From: an uncultured Clostridia bacterium
GTDB taxonomy: Bacteria; Bacillota; Clostridia; TANB77; CAG-508
NCBI GenBank assembly: GCA_934177725.1
Contig: CAKPPO010000008.1
Span: 1-64,000 of the forward strand
Direction: 5' to 3'
Length of the DNA stretch: 64,000 nucleotides
Made by a program: the position numbers and the translations under genes. The notes beneath the pieces are model-generated. The model made no database searches. It was given only the letters and a program-made list of their open reading frames with translations, and was not told the DNA's origin. The number at the start of each line of letters is the position of its first letter. The stretch's first letter is position 1. This document shows, one piece after another, positions 48,765-58,503 of this stretch.

Positions 48765-50963
48765 TTATTTTTTTAATCTTAACGCATTTAGTGTTACCGT
48801 TAAACTGCTTACCACCATTGCCAAGCTTGCCCACATTGGATTTATTGAAATTCCAATTGGTTTTAGTATTCCTATTGCTATTGGTATCATTAAAATATTA
48901 TAGAAAAATGCCCAGAATAAATTTTGTTTTATATTTCTTATCGTTCTTTTACTTATTTCTATTAATTTTAATATTGAGTTTAAGTCATTTTTTGTTAATA
49001 TTACATCTGCTGAATCCATTGCTATGTCTGTTCCACTTTTTACACTTACTCCTATATTTGCTTTTGTAATGGCTAAACTGTCATTTATCCCGTCTCCGCA
49101 CATCATTACCATTTTTTTCTCTTGTTGTAAATTTTCTACTATTTCAGCTTTTTGAACTGGTAATACATTTGATATTACTTTTGTAATTCCTAGCTCGCTT
49201 GCTATTTTTTCTGCTGTTTGGTTATTATCTCCTGTAAGCATAATTGTTTGTATATTTTTATTATTCATTTTTTCTATTACTTCTTTTGCATTTTCTCTTA
49301 CTATGTCATTTACCCCAATTAAAGCAATAATTTTTTTATTTCTTATTACATAAATTATACTATTTCCATCTAATGTTAATCTATTTTCATCTTCTATATG
49401 TTCATTTTGAATATTATATTTTTCTACAATTTTTCTGTTTCCTAATATTATTTCATCATTTTCTATTGTTCCTACAATTCCATATCCTGCAACATTTTCA
49501 AATGTTTTTACTTCTTTTTTTTCTTGTTTTTTAGCTTCCATATAGTCTGTAAAAGCTTTTCCTATAGGATGTGTTGATTTTTCTTCTATACTACCAACTA
49601 TTTGTATTAATTGGTCGTTATCTAATTCACTATAATTATATATTTTGGAAATTTTTAATTTTCCATAAGTTAAAGTTCCTGTTTTATCAAATACTATAGT
49701 ATTTGTTTTTGAAGCATTTTCTAATACTTCACTTTTCTTTACTAATATTCCATTATTTACACATACTCCCTCGCTTACAACTATTGCAAGTGGTGTTGCT
49801 AAACCTAAACTGCATGGGCATGCAACTACTAATATAGTAACAAATGTGCTTATTGCTACTGATATATCATATCCTAATATTAAATATATTATAAAAGTTA
49901 TTATTGCTATTAAAATAACTACTGGTACAAAATAGCCTGAAATTTTATCTGCTATTTTTGCTATTGGAGCTTTGGTATTACTTGCTTCTATTACTAATCT
50001 TACTATTTCTGATATTGTTGATTCTTTTCCAATTTTTTCTGCTTTATATTTTATAAATCCATCATAATTTAGACTTCCTGCAATTACTTTTTCTCCTATT
50101 TCTTTATTTACTGGCTTACTTTCTCCTGTTATAAAAGATTCATCTAAATGTGCTTTTCCTTCTATTATTTCTCCATCTACTGCTATTTTTTCCCCTGGTT
50201 TTGCAATTAATATATTACCTTTTTTAATTTCATCTAGTGTTACTTGTTTTTGCTCTCCATCTATTTCAATAGTTGCCGTGCTTGGTGTTATTTCTACCAA
50301 TTTTTTTATAGCTTCTCTTGTTTTGTCTTTGCTAATTCCATCTATATATCTTCCTAATTTTATAAAATAAATTATAATTGCTGCAGATTCGAAATATAAA
50401 TTCATTACAAAATGATGATTTCCATTAAATATTTCATACATTCCAAATACACTATAACCCAAGCTACTTAACACACCAATTGTAACTAATGTATCCATAT
50501 TTGGAATTAGATGTATTAAATTTTTAAATCCATTTTTTAAAATATCATATCCATACACTAAGAATGTAATTGTTAATATAAATAATGTTATTGCATAATT
50601 TATTGGATTATTATGAGGATCTAATAAATTAATTGTTGGTAAATTTATCATATGTCCCATTGAAATATACATCAATATAATTGCTAAAATAGTAAATATA
50701 ATAAATTTTATTTTTTCTGTTTTATTTTTATTTTCTATTTTGAATTCCTTGAATATACCTGTACTTTTAAAACCTGCCTGTTTTACATATTTCTCAATTT
50801 TTTCTTGATTTAATATATTTTCATCATAATAGATTGTAGCATTTGCCATTACTAAATTTACGCTAGCCTCTATTATTCCGTTTTGTTTATTTAAATATTT
50901 TTCCAGTCCATTTGAACAAGCACTACAAGTCATTCCTTCTATACCTAAAATAATGTTTTTCAT
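48765..50963 (-). CDS. copA: Copper-exporting P-type ATPase
   Basis: 732 residues from ATG 50963 (AAAGGA). One N-terminal heavy-metal domain (GMTCSACSNGLEKYL). Eight membrane segments; CPC motif in VACPCSLGLATPLAIV; phosphorylation site DKTGTLTYGK; TGES as FITGESKPV; the HP locus STHPIGKAF; hinge MCGDGINDSLA; C-terminal N/MxxSS-type Met-Ser residues. It pumps Cu(I) out of the cytoplasm. Last gene of csoR-copZ-copA. Confidence 0.96.
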   Translation of the reverse strand: MKNIILGIEGMTCSACSNGLEKYLNKQNGIIEASVNLVMANATIYYDENILNQEKIEKYVKQAGFKSTGIFKEFKIENKNKTEKIKFIIFTILAIILMYISMGHMINLPTINLLDPHNNPINYAITLFILTITFLVYGYDILKNGFKNLIHLIPNMDTLVTIGVLSSLGYSVFGMYEIFNGNHHFVMNLYFESAAIIIYFIKLGRYIDGISKDKTREAIKKLVEITPSTATIEIDGEQKQVTLDEIKKGNILIAKPGEKIAVDGEIIEGKAHLDESFITGESKPVNKEIGEKVIAGSLNYDGFIKYKAEKIGKESTISEIVRLVIEASNTKAPIAKIADKISGYFVPVVILIAIITFIIYLILGYDISVAISTFVTILVVACPCSLGLATPLAIVVSEGVCVNNGILVKKSEVLENASKTNTIVFDKTGTLTYGKLKISKIYNYSELDNDQLIQIVGSIEEKSTHPIGKAFTDYMEAKKQEKKEVKTFENVAGYGIVGTIENDEIILGNRKIVEKYNIQNEHIEDENRLTLDGNSIIYVIRNKKIIALIGVNDIVRENAKEVIEKMNNKNIQTIMLTGDNNQTAEKIASELGITKVISNVLPVQKAEIVENLQQEKKMVMMCGDGINDSLAITKANIGVSVKSGTDIAMDSADVILTKNDLNSILKLIEISKRTIRNIKQNLFWAFFYNILMIPIAIGILKPIGISINPMWASLAMVVSSLTVTLNALRLKK

Positions 50964-51022
50964 TTTATTATTCCTTTCGCATTTTGTTCTTTGGTTCACT
51001 TGCTTAAAAATATTTTATCTTA

Positions 51023-51229
51023 TTATTCCTTTACTTCAAAACCTAATTCGTCAATTCTATCTTTTATTTCATTTATGTCTGCTTCATCTTCCATTTTTAT
51101 TATTACTTTATTATTTTCGTGATTTGCTGTTACTTCCTTAACATTTTTAATTTCTTTCAAAGAGTTTTCCACCCTTTTTTCACAACCTGTGCAAACCATT
51201 CCCTCTACATTTAAAATAATTTCTTTCAT
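51023..51229 (-). CDS. copZ: Copper chaperone CopZ
   Basis: 68 residues, one HMA fold with the metal site GMVCTGCEKRV (C-x2-C). Hands Cu(I) to CopA or CsoR. Lies between csoR and copA. Confidence 0.93.
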   Translation of the reverse strand: MKEIILNVEGMVCTGCEKRVENSLKEIKNVKEVTANHENNKVIIKMEDEADINEIKDRIDELGFEVKE

Positions 51230-51246
51230 TTTTTAATCTCCCTTCT

Positions 51247-51540
51247 TTATTTATTAAATTTTTTAAATAAACTTATTAATTCATCTATTATCTCCATATT
51301 TCCATTTTCTAAATCTTTTGTCACACAAGAATATAGATGATTTTCCAAAATATAATTTGATAAACTCTTTACAGAATTTTCTACTGCTGATAATTGAATT
51401 AATACATCATTACAATAAGTATCGCTTTCAATCATCTTTTTTATACCTTTTAATTGTCCTTCTATTCTGTTTATTCTATTATTTATTAACTTTTTTTCAT
51501 TTTCTCCTCTTATTGTTTTTTTATTACAACATTCTTCCAT
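51247..51540 (-). CDS. csoR: Copper-sensing transcriptional repressor CsoR
   Basis: 97 residues, all-helical DUF156 fold. The Cu(I) triad C43 (DTYCNDVL), H68 and C72 (ENHLYSC) is complete, arguing for copper rather than formaldehyde or sulfide sensing. A second CC pair at the N-terminus (EECC) is unusual but is outside the core. It represses its own operon until Cu(I) binds. Confidence 0.93.
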   Translation of the reverse strand: MEECCNKKTIRGENEKKLINNRINRIEGQLKGIKKMIESDTYCNDVLIQLSAVENSVKSLSNYILENHLYSCVTKDLENGNMEIIDELISLFKKFNK

Positions 51541-51570
51541 TTTTTCACCTTCTTTTTGTTTTTCATATTA

Positions 51571-51607
51571 TATACCCTGTATGGTATTTTGTAAATATAG
51601 GGGTATA
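51571..51607 (-). promoter_or_regulatory. CsoR operator
   Basis: TATACCCTGTATGGTA followed 10 bases later by ATAGGGGTATAC. Both carry the G/C-tract flanked by TATAC/GTATA found in CsoR operators, directly upstream of csoR. Confidence 0.7.
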
Positions 51608-51800
51608 CATTCAATTTTTGCTTAGTTACTGTACTTTTTGAGTATAGTTTTTAATTCAATAATTAAAACTTACTTGATCATATAAAGTATTTTTATCAGT
51701 ACCCAATATTAATGAAAATGAAAAGATACTATTTATACATGCTAAATATATGGAAAATTAATACATATTTCTTTGTAATTAACATAATTTGTTGTATATA

Positions 51801-51841
51801 AGAAAGGAAGTTGAACCTAAAAGTTCAGCTTCTTTCTTTTT
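51801..51841 (+). terminator. Orphan hairpin with T-run
   Basis: GAAAGGAAGTTGAAC...GTTCAGCTTCTTTC followed by TTTT. No plus-strand gene precedes it within 250 bases, so it may end an unrecognised small RNA. Confidence 0.5.
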
Positions 51842-51975
51842 CTTGAAGAGAATAAGAAAATTTTCTCAACTCAAAAAAATTATGCTATTCTTCACTTTTA
51901 TTGAAAAATAGCATAATTTATAACTTTCAAATTTCTATAAATTCTCTTAAATTCCCTTGAGAAAAGGGCAAAATA

Positions 51976-52051
51976 TGGTCGAGGTGACAGGGATCGAACC
52001 TGCGACCTCATGGTCCCAAACCACGCGCGCTACCAACTGCGCTACACCTCG
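51976..52051 (-). tRNA. tRNA-Pro (anticodon UGG)
   Basis: 76 bases with CCA. Acceptor CGAGGTG/CACCTCG; anticodon loop TTTGGGA gives UGG; T arm CAGGTTCGATCCCTG. The unpaired C1-like start is typical for bacterial tRNA-Pro. Confidence 0.94.
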
Positions 52052-52211
52052 AAATATACATTTTTTTCAAATGCTTATTTATAATACCACATTTTTTTTT
52101 GGAATGCAATACTTTTTTTAATTTTTCTCTGTTATGTTGACCTTTTTTGTGTTTTTTGTTATAATTGTTTTGTAATTACTTTATAGTGTTTATTTAAAAG
52201 GAGGTCTTGAT

Positions 52212-52631
52212 ATGACTATTAATGAGTTTAATTCAGTTTTTTCTCCTAATTCAGAATGCAGTGAAAAACGGAATTTAAGTAATTTCACTTTCTATTTTTC
52301 TAAAGAAAATATTATTATGGAGGGAATGATTCCTTTTTCTCTTTTATTACAACTACGTGATGAGAGTCTTGATATTCTGGCTGATCTTGATGACTTTTCT
52401 AGTCCAAAACTAGATGGTGCTTTAAAAAGTTTCAATGCTTTTACAGAGTTCTCTTGTGACTCTCACAAATATTATACTGAACAGTATAATATTTATCGTA
52501 AAGAAGTATTTGAAGGAATTATCTCCAATGGAGACACCGACGATTTGGTATTAAAAAAGCTGACTTTCCCCAGTGATAAATCCATATTGGATAAAATAGT
52601 AAGTGTAATCAAACTTTATTATTCTGAATAG
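52212..52631 (+). CDS. Hypothetical protein containing a sense CGG codon
   Basis: 139 residues with AAAAGGAGG well spaced. No known family; acidic, mostly soluble. Codon 20 (52269-52271) is CGG in SEKRNLSNF. Skipping a base there would give a stop within three codons, so either CGG is read as a sense codon in this gene, or the product is truncated. It is the second of only two such genes. Confidence 0.65.
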   Translation: MTINEFNSVFSPNSECSEKRNLSNFTFYFSKENIIMEGMIPFSLLLQLRDESLDILADLDDFSSPKLDGALKSFNAFTEFSCDSHKYYTEQYNIYRKEVFEGIISNGDTDDLVLKKLTFPSDKSILDKIVSVIKLYYSE

Positions 52632-52637
52632 TAACAC

Positions 52638-52666
52638 AAAAAGCATTTCAAATTGAAATGCTTTTT
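52638..52666. terminator. Bidirectional terminator
   Basis: AAAAAGCATTTCA/TGAAATGCTTTTT between convergent genes. Confidence 0.85.
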
Positions 52667-52669
52667 ATT

Positions 52670-54229
52670 TTATTTTTCTATATCTATTTTTTCCAAATCT
52701 TTAATTGCTGGGTCATATATTTGTTTTCCTTCGTAATTAAATCTTGAACCATGACATGGGCAATCCCATGTTTTATCTAAATTATTCCAAGAAAGCATGC
52801 ATCCTAAATGACTGCAATATGGTTTTATTAAAAATAATTCTCCGTTTTCATTTCTATATGCCCCTACTTTTTTACCATCTATTTCTATTATTTTACCTTC
52901 CCCCTGCTTTACATCTTTTACATATTCTTCTATATCTTTCAATTTATTAATAACTAATGAATAACTTACTTCTTTTAATATATTTCCTAATTCTTCATGA
53001 TTTTTAATTGGCTTTAATCTTGTTGAATTAAAAACTTCTTCATAATTGTTTTCTCTTCCTAAAATTTTATCTGTAATTATATTTGCTGCAATATTTGAGC
53101 TCGTCATACCCCATTTTTTATAACCTGTTGCTACATATACATTTGGCATTAAGTTTGAAAATTCTCCTATATATGGAATTTTATCTAATGAAATACAATC
53201 TTCTGTATCCCATTTATATAGTACTTTGCTATCTGGATAAAGGCTCTTTGCAACTTCTTCTAATTTTTTATAACTATCTTTTAAATCTATTTTTGCTCCT
53301 GTTTTGTGTTTCATTCCTCCTACTAATAATAAACGTTTGTCTCCATATTTTGCTGTTCTTAAAGAAATAGTTGGTTCTTCCGTATTTATATACATTCCTT
53401 CAAATAATGGTTCATTAGTCTCTACTCCTATTAGATATGATGTCTCTTGATACATTTTCATAAAATAAAATCCCGGAAAAGTTATTATTGGATAATGTGA
53501 TGCAAGTATAACTATTTTTGCATTTACTTTTGCATCATCTGTTATAATTTCATATCCCTTTTCATTTTTCTTAACGTCTAAAACTTTTGTGTTTTCAAAT
53601 ATTTTTCCTTTTCTTTCTTCTATTTTATTTGCTAAACCTTCTGCATATAAACATGGATTAAATTGCGCTTGATTTTTATATTTTATTGCTGCCAATACTT
53701 TCTTTTCTATACTTATATAATTTTCAGTAGATTCTTTTCCTTTATCTTTTATTGGCAGTGGTATTTCTTTTACCAATTCACATGAAAAATCTAAATATTC
53801 TAATGCTTCTACTTCCTTTTCTATTTTTTCTACTTCTTCTTGCTTTTGTGTAAAAATATATGCGTCTTGTCTTTCAAAATCACATTTAATGTTTTCTTCT
53901 TCTACTATTTTAGCTATATTTTCTATTGCTTTTTCATTTGCATCTAAATATTGTTTAGCTTTATCTCTTCCCTCTGATTGTAATAAATAATTATAAAATA
54001 AACCATGTCCACTTGTTATTTTTCCTGTAGTATTTCCACTTGTATGGCTACAAATTGTATTTTTCTCTAGTATAACTACATCCTTGTTTTCTTTGCTCAA
54101 ATAATACCCGCAGCTAAGTCCTGTTAAACCTCCTCCTATAATTGCAACCTCTGTTTCAATTTCTCCTTGTAATTTTTTATATTCTTTTTTATTATCTTTT
54201 ACAGAAGAAATCCAATATGAATTATCCAT
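52670..54229 (-). CDS. FAD-dependent oxidoreductase with C-terminal Rieske domain
   Basis: 519 residues. The DAO-type FAD site VAIIGGGLTGLSCGYYLSKE is at about 27-46, and a second FAD-binding block YVATGYKKWGMTSSNIAANII at about 370. The C-terminal 100 residues form a Rieske [2Fe-2S] domain: CSHLGC and CPCHGSRFNYEG. The combination occurs in Firmicutes (YhfW-like) with unknown substrate. Cytoplasmic. Strong AGGAGG. Confidence 0.88.
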   Translation of the reverse strand: MDNSYWISSVKDNKKEYKKLQGEIETEVAIIGGGLTGLSCGYYLSKENKDVVILEKNTICSHTSGNTTGKITSGHGLFYNYLLQSEGRDKAKQYLDANEKAIENIAKIVEEENIKCDFERQDAYIFTQKQEEVEKIEKEVEALEYLDFSCELVKEIPLPIKDKGKESTENYISIEKKVLAAIKYKNQAQFNPCLYAEGLANKIEERKGKIFENTKVLDVKKNEKGYEIITDDAKVNAKIVILASHYPIITFPGFYFMKMYQETSYLIGVETNEPLFEGMYINTEEPTISLRTAKYGDKRLLLVGGMKHKTGAKIDLKDSYKKLEEVAKSLYPDSKVLYKWDTEDCISLDKIPYIGEFSNLMPNVYVATGYKKWGMTSSNIAANIITDKILGRENNYEEVFNSTRLKPIKNHEELGNILKEVSYSLVINKLKDIEEYVKDVKQGEGKIIEIDGKKVGAYRNENGELFLIKPYCSHLGCMLSWNNLDKTWDCPCHGSRFNYEGKQIYDPAIKDLEKIDIEK

Positions 54230-54313
54230 AAAAACCTCCTTTTATATTTTGATTTTTTTTGTTTATCACAAAAAGTTTCAAGTACTTTTAAAATAAATTA
54301 GGAAATAAAAGTG

Positions 54314-55444
54314 TTATTTTCTACCTAATGTTACTTTCACTTGTTGTTCTTTATTATTTCTTAAAATTGTAAGATTAACTTCATCTCCCGGCTTTTTAGT
54401 GTATATATAACATCTTAAATCGCACATTTTATTTAGTTTCAAATCATCTATTTTTGTAATTACATCTCCTATTTTTAATCCTGTTTTTGCTGCATTTGAA
54501 TCTAGTGCAATTTGTCCTACATAAATTCCTTGCGTTACTTCCGCTTTTTCATCTATATACGGAATTATGTTTTTGTCATATGCAAATATTCCTAGTGTAG
54601 CCTCTTCAAATTTATCTTCTTTCATATATGATTCTATTATTGGTTTTGTTATATTTATAGGAACTGCAAATCCTATTCCTTCAGCAGAAGTAATTTTTAC
54701 AGATGTAATTCCTATTACATTGCCATCTAAATTGATAAGAGGTCCCCCGCTATTTCCAGGGTTTATTGTTGCATCTGTTTGAATTAAATCTTCCATATAC
54801 ACACTTTGGTCGTTCTCGTCTATTCTAACTGTTCTATTTGTTGCGCTAATTATTCCCGAGGTTACTGTCCTTTGAAATTCATATCCAATTGGATTCCCTA
54901 TCGCATATACTTGTTCTCCAACATGCACATTACTTGAATCTCCTAAATTTGCATATGGTAAATTTTTTACGCTAATTTTACATATTGATAAATCTAAGCT
55001 AGAGTCTGACCATACTACATTTGCCGTATAGTTTCTTCCATTTTCTAAAGTTACGTAGCAATTGCTATATTTACTTCCTGTAACATGTTCATTGGATAAA
55101 ATGTAACCATTTTCAGATACTATCACTCCTGTTCCTAATCCCAATTGACTTGCACCATCTTTTAAAAATATTGTGCTTCCTGCATTTTTTATTTTAGAAA
55201 TTCCCACAACACATGAAGTAACTTTTTCAATAACTTCTGTTATTTCTTTTCCTTGTTCTTTCATTGTTTCTACACTTTTTATTGTCTTTGTTGCTTCTGT
55301 ACCTTGTGTTTCGTATGTATTTATTTGAATTCCTTCATATATTTTGTAACAAAAAATACTACTTATAGATGTTAATACCATAATCACAAAAATAAGGGCT
55401 AAATTTTTTAATTTTTGTTTTGAGCTTTTTTTACATTTATACAT
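54314..55444 (-). CDS. HtrA/DegP-like serine protease
   Basis: 376 residues: N-terminal membrane anchor (12-34), trypsin-like domain with His in ILSNEHVTGS, Asp in DSSLDLSICK and Ser in NPGNSGGPLINLDG, then one PDZ domain (IYVGQIALDSNAAKTGLKIGDVI). A membrane-bound envelope quality protease. An apparent single gene. Confidence 0.92.
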   Translation of the reverse strand: MYKCKKSSKQKLKNLALIFVIMVLTSISSIFCYKIYEGIQINTYETQGTEATKTIKSVETMKEQGKEITEVIEKVTSCVVGISKIKNAGSTIFLKDGASQLGLGTGVIVSENGYILSNEHVTGSKYSNCYVTLENGRNYTANVVWSDSSLDLSICKISVKNLPYANLGDSSNVHVGEQVYAIGNPIGYEFQRTVTSGIISATNRTVRIDENDQSVYMEDLIQTDATINPGNSGGPLINLDGNVIGITSVKITSAEGIGFAVPINITKPIIESYMKEDKFEEATLGIFAYDKNIIPYIDEKAEVTQGIYVGQIALDSNAAKTGLKIGDVITKIDDLKLNKMCDLRCYIYTKKPGDEVNLTILRNNKEQQVKVTLGRK

Positions 55445-55505
55445 TTAAAATCTCCTCCCTTTATTATTTTCATTTTTTCCCATTTTTGTTATTTTAAACA
55501 TGTAG

Positions 55506-55535
55506 TTGATATTTTGTATAAAAATGTAGTATAAT
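55506..55535 (+). promoter_or_regulatory. Sigma-A promoter of the HD-GYP gene
   Basis: TTGATA at 55506-55511, 18-base spacer, TATAAT at 55530-55535. Confidence 0.75.
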
Positions 55536-55569
55536 ATTTATGTAATATTTTTGTGTATGGGAGGTTTAT

Positions 55570-56226
55570 ATGGAAGATTATTCAAACAAAAAAAAGTTTT
55601 TCTTTGATATTCCTGATGAAGCTTTATCTGCTGATAGTTCACAAGCACTAATTAATTTTTTTGAAGATGAAGTAGATAAAAAAGATCATTACACAAAATG
55701 CCATTGTAATAGAGTTTCTGAATATTGTGTCTTAATCGGTAAGAAGTTAGGCTTACCTCAGGAAGATTTAGATAAATTACGTATAGGTGGTCTTTTCCAC
55801 GACATTGGAAAAATAGGTATTCCAGATAATATTTTAAAAAAGGAATCTAAACTTACAAATGAAGAGTATGATGAGATTCAAACTCATACTTCACTTGGAG
55901 TTGATATTTTAACAAGAAATAAAGTCTTTAAAGAGATTATACCTATTGTTGAATATCACCACGAAAAATATGATGGAAATGGTTATCCTTTTAAGTTAAA
56001 AGGTGATGAAATTCCTTTAGCAGCTAGAATTACAGCTGTTGCAGATACTTTTGATGCTATGACATCTAAAAGAAGTTATAGAGATCCTATTCCTTTAACA
56101 GATGTTGTTGAAGAATTTAAAAAATGTTCTGGAACACAATTTGATCCAAACATTGTAAATACATTTCTAGATATCATAAATAATGAATATGATGTAATAG
56201 AAGAAATTCAGCAAAAATATAATTAA
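55570..56226 (+). CDS. HD-GYP domain protein (c-di-GMP phosphodiesterase candidate)
   Basis: 218 residues. The HD pair is H77-D78 in GLFHDIGKIG and the GYP motif is G138-Y139-P140 in HHEKYDGNGYPFKLKGDEIPLAARI; the metal-binding residues appear complete. HD-GYP enzymes hydrolyse c-di-GMP, some c-GAMP. No sensor domain is attached, only about 35 extra N-terminal residues. The window also has a c-di-GMP-I riboswitch at 63296, giving a plausible but unproven link. Confidence 0.88.
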   Translation: MEDYSNKKKFFFDIPDEALSADSSQALINFFEDEVDKKDHYTKCHCNRVSEYCVLIGKKLGLPQEDLDKLRIGGLFHDIGKIGIPDNILKKESKLTNEEYDEIQTHTSLGVDILTRNKVFKEIIPIVEYHHEKYDGNGYPFKLKGDEIPLAARITAVADTFDAMTSKRSYRDPIPLTDVVEEFKKCSGTQFDPNIVNTFLDIINNEYDVIEEIQQKYN

Positions 56227-56229
56227 TAA

Positions 56230-56272
56230 AAAAAGAACTTGTAATGTATTAACTTTACAAGTTCTTTTTTTA
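56230..56272. terminator. Bidirectional terminator
   Basis: AAAAAGAACTTGTAA with its complement around a nine-base loop, between the HD-GYP gene and tex. Confidence 0.85.
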
Positions 56273-58432
56273 TTATATTTTCATACTTAATTTTACCTTT
56301 TGTCTTTCCATATCTATTGCTATAACTTTTACTTTTACAACATCACCTACTGAAACTATTTCAGATGGATTTTTAACAAACTTGTCACTCATTTCAGATA
56401 TGTGTACTAATCCATCATGTTTTACTCCAACATCTACAAATGCTCCAAAATCTATTACATTTCTTACTGTTCCTGTTAATATTTGTCCTTCTCTTAAGTC
56501 TTCAAATTTTAAAACATCACTACGAAGAACTGGCTTTGGCATTTCTTCTCTTGGGTCTCTTCCCGGTTTTGAAAGCTCATCTATAATGTCTTTTAATGTC
56601 ATGCTTCCTACTTGCAATTCTTTACTAGTATTTTCTACATTTACTCTTGCTAATTTTTCTTTTATTTCTTTTAAAGAATCTTTATTTAATAAATCTTCCT
56701 TTTTGTATCCTATAGATTTTAATAAACTTTCTGCTACTTCATAGCTTTCTGGGTGAACACTTGTTATTTCTAATGGATTTTTTCCGTTAAATACTCTTAT
56801 AAATCCTGCACATTGCTCAAATGCTACTTTTCCTAATTTTGGAACCTTTAAAAGTTCTTTTCTTTCTTTTAGTTTTCCATTTTCATCTCTATATTTTACA
56901 ATGTTATTTGCAATAGTTTTATTTATTCCAGACACATAAGATAAAAGTGATGGTGTTGCAGTGTTAACATCTACACCTACTTTATTTACTGCATCTTCAA
57001 CAACACCTGTTAAACTTTCTCCTAATTTCTTTTGATCTACATCATGTTGATATTGTCCTACACCTATTGCTTTTGGCTCTATTTTTACAAGTTCAGCAAG
57101 CGGATCTTGCAATCTTCTTGCTATTGAAATTGCTCCTCTTAAAGAAACATTTATATCTGGGTATTCTTCTGTTGCAAGCTTAGATGCAGAATATACTGAT
57201 GCTCCCGCTTCTGAAACAATTGCATAATGTACTTCTTTTCCATATTTTTCTTTAACTTCTTTTATAACATCTGCTACAAACATTTCAGATTCACGAGAAG
57301 CTGTTCCATTTCCAATTGCAAACATATCTACATTGTATTTTGCAATTAAATTAATTAAAACTTTTTTAGCACCTTCAACATCATTTTGAGGTTCTGTTGG
57401 GTAAATTGTTGTTGTGTCTAATAATTTTCCAGTTTCATCAATTACTGCAATTTTGCAACCTGTTCTATAAGCAGGGTCAAATCCAATAACAGTTAAACCT
57501 AAAAGTGGTGCTCCAAGTAATAATTGTTTAGCATTTTGTCCAAATACTTTTATTGCTTGTTCTTCTGCTTTTTCAGTTAAATCTGAACGAATTTCTCTTT
57601 CTATTGATGGTTCAATTAATCGTTTCCAACTATCTAAAATTGTATTTTTTAACATTTCTGTAAATTGTGTATTTCCTTTTATAATGTCTTTTTCCATTAT
57701 TTCTAGTATTTTTTCTTCAGGCTTTGTTATTTTTACTTTTAAAAATTCTTCTTTTTCTCCACGATTAATTGCCAAAATTCTATGGCTTGGAATTCTATTT
57801 ACTTTTTCACTAAAATCATAATACATCTCATAATTTGATTTTTCATTTTCTTTAGCTGCTTTTGTTTCAATTATTCCATCTCTATATGTAAGTCTTTTTA
57901 TTTGTTTTCTATATTCGGCATTATCTGAAATATTTTCTGCAATTATATCTAATGCTCCTGCAATTGCCTCTTCTACAGAATTTACTTCTTTTTCTTCATT
58001 TAAGTATTCTTTTGCTTTATCGTAAATAGGTGTTTTTTCTTGTTGCATATAAATAATATTAGCTAAAGGTTCTAATCCTTTTTCTTTAGCTATAGTTGCT
58101 CTTGTCCTCTTCTTTTGTTTATATGGTCTATAAATATCTTCAACTTCTGCTAAAGTTTTTGCAATTTGCAATGCTATAACAATCTCATCTGTTAACTTTC
58201 CTTGGCCTTCAATTGAATTTACAACCTCTTGTTTTCTTGTCTCCAAATTTCTTAAATATGTAAGTCTTTCTCCTAAATCTCTTAAAGTTTCATCTGAAAG
58301 CCCACCTGTAACCTCTTTTCTATAACGTGCAATAAATGGTATTGTATTTCCTTCATCTATCAACGCTACTGTCTTTTCAACTTGGCTCTCCTTTATATTT
58401 AATTCTTCTGCTATTTGTTTATTTATATTCAT
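56273..58432 (-). CDS. tex: Transcription accessory protein Tex
   Basis: 719 residues from ATG 58432 (GGAGG). N-terminal Tex domain (ESQVEKTVALIDEGNTIPFIARYRKE), YqgF-like RNase H fold (VIGFDPAYRTGCKIAVID), helix-hairpin-helix (TATPSLLSYVSGINKTIANNIV), and C-terminal S1 domain (LTGTVRNVIDFGAFVDVGVKHDGLVH). Binds RNA and transcription complexes. Its 5' UTR carries one of the RAYT-flanking repeats. Confidence 0.95.
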   Translation of the reverse strand: MNINKQIAEELNIKESQVEKTVALIDEGNTIPFIARYRKEVTGGLSDETLRDLGERLTYLRNLETRKQEVVNSIEGQGKLTDEIVIALQIAKTLAEVEDIYRPYKQKKRTRATIAKEKGLEPLANIIYMQQEKTPIYDKAKEYLNEEKEVNSVEEAIAGALDIIAENISDNAEYRKQIKRLTYRDGIIETKAAKENEKSNYEMYYDFSEKVNRIPSHRILAINRGEKEEFLKVKITKPEEKILEIMEKDIIKGNTQFTEMLKNTILDSWKRLIEPSIEREIRSDLTEKAEEQAIKVFGQNAKQLLLGAPLLGLTVIGFDPAYRTGCKIAVIDETGKLLDTTTIYPTEPQNDVEGAKKVLINLIAKYNVDMFAIGNGTASRESEMFVADVIKEVKEKYGKEVHYAIVSEAGASVYSASKLATEEYPDINVSLRGAISIARRLQDPLAELVKIEPKAIGVGQYQHDVDQKKLGESLTGVVEDAVNKVGVDVNTATPSLLSYVSGINKTIANNIVKYRDENGKLKERKELLKVPKLGKVAFEQCAGFIRVFNGKNPLEITSVHPESYEVAESLLKSIGYKKEDLLNKDSLKEIKEKLARVNVENTSKELQVGSMTLKDIIDELSKPGRDPREEMPKPVLRSDVLKFEDLREGQILTGTVRNVIDFGAFVDVGVKHDGLVHISEMSDKFVKNPSEIVSVGDVVKVKVIAIDMERQKVKLSMKI

Positions 58433-58450
58433 TATTTTTCCTCCGAACAA

Positions 58451-58499
58451 TAGGGACGGTCTTTTTCGTTCCGAATTCGGAACACTTGGGACACTCCTT
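58451..58499. repeat. Left RAYT-flanking REP-like repeat
   Basis: TAGGGACGGTC...TTCCGAATTCGGAA...GGGACACTCCTT. A 49-base unit with a palindromic centre TTCCGAATTCGGAA. The inverted copy is at 59345-59399 with about five mismatches. Confidence 0.8.
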
Positions 58500-58503
58500 A
58501 TGT

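Larger units (their letters stand above)
51541..51975. other. Intergenic region with CsoR operator and two hairpins
   Basis: Holds the csoR promoter-operator at its left end, then two strong hairpins (51801-51841 and 51877-51919) without an identifiable gene between them. A small RNA is possible, but no promoter of good quality was found. Confidence 0.45.
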
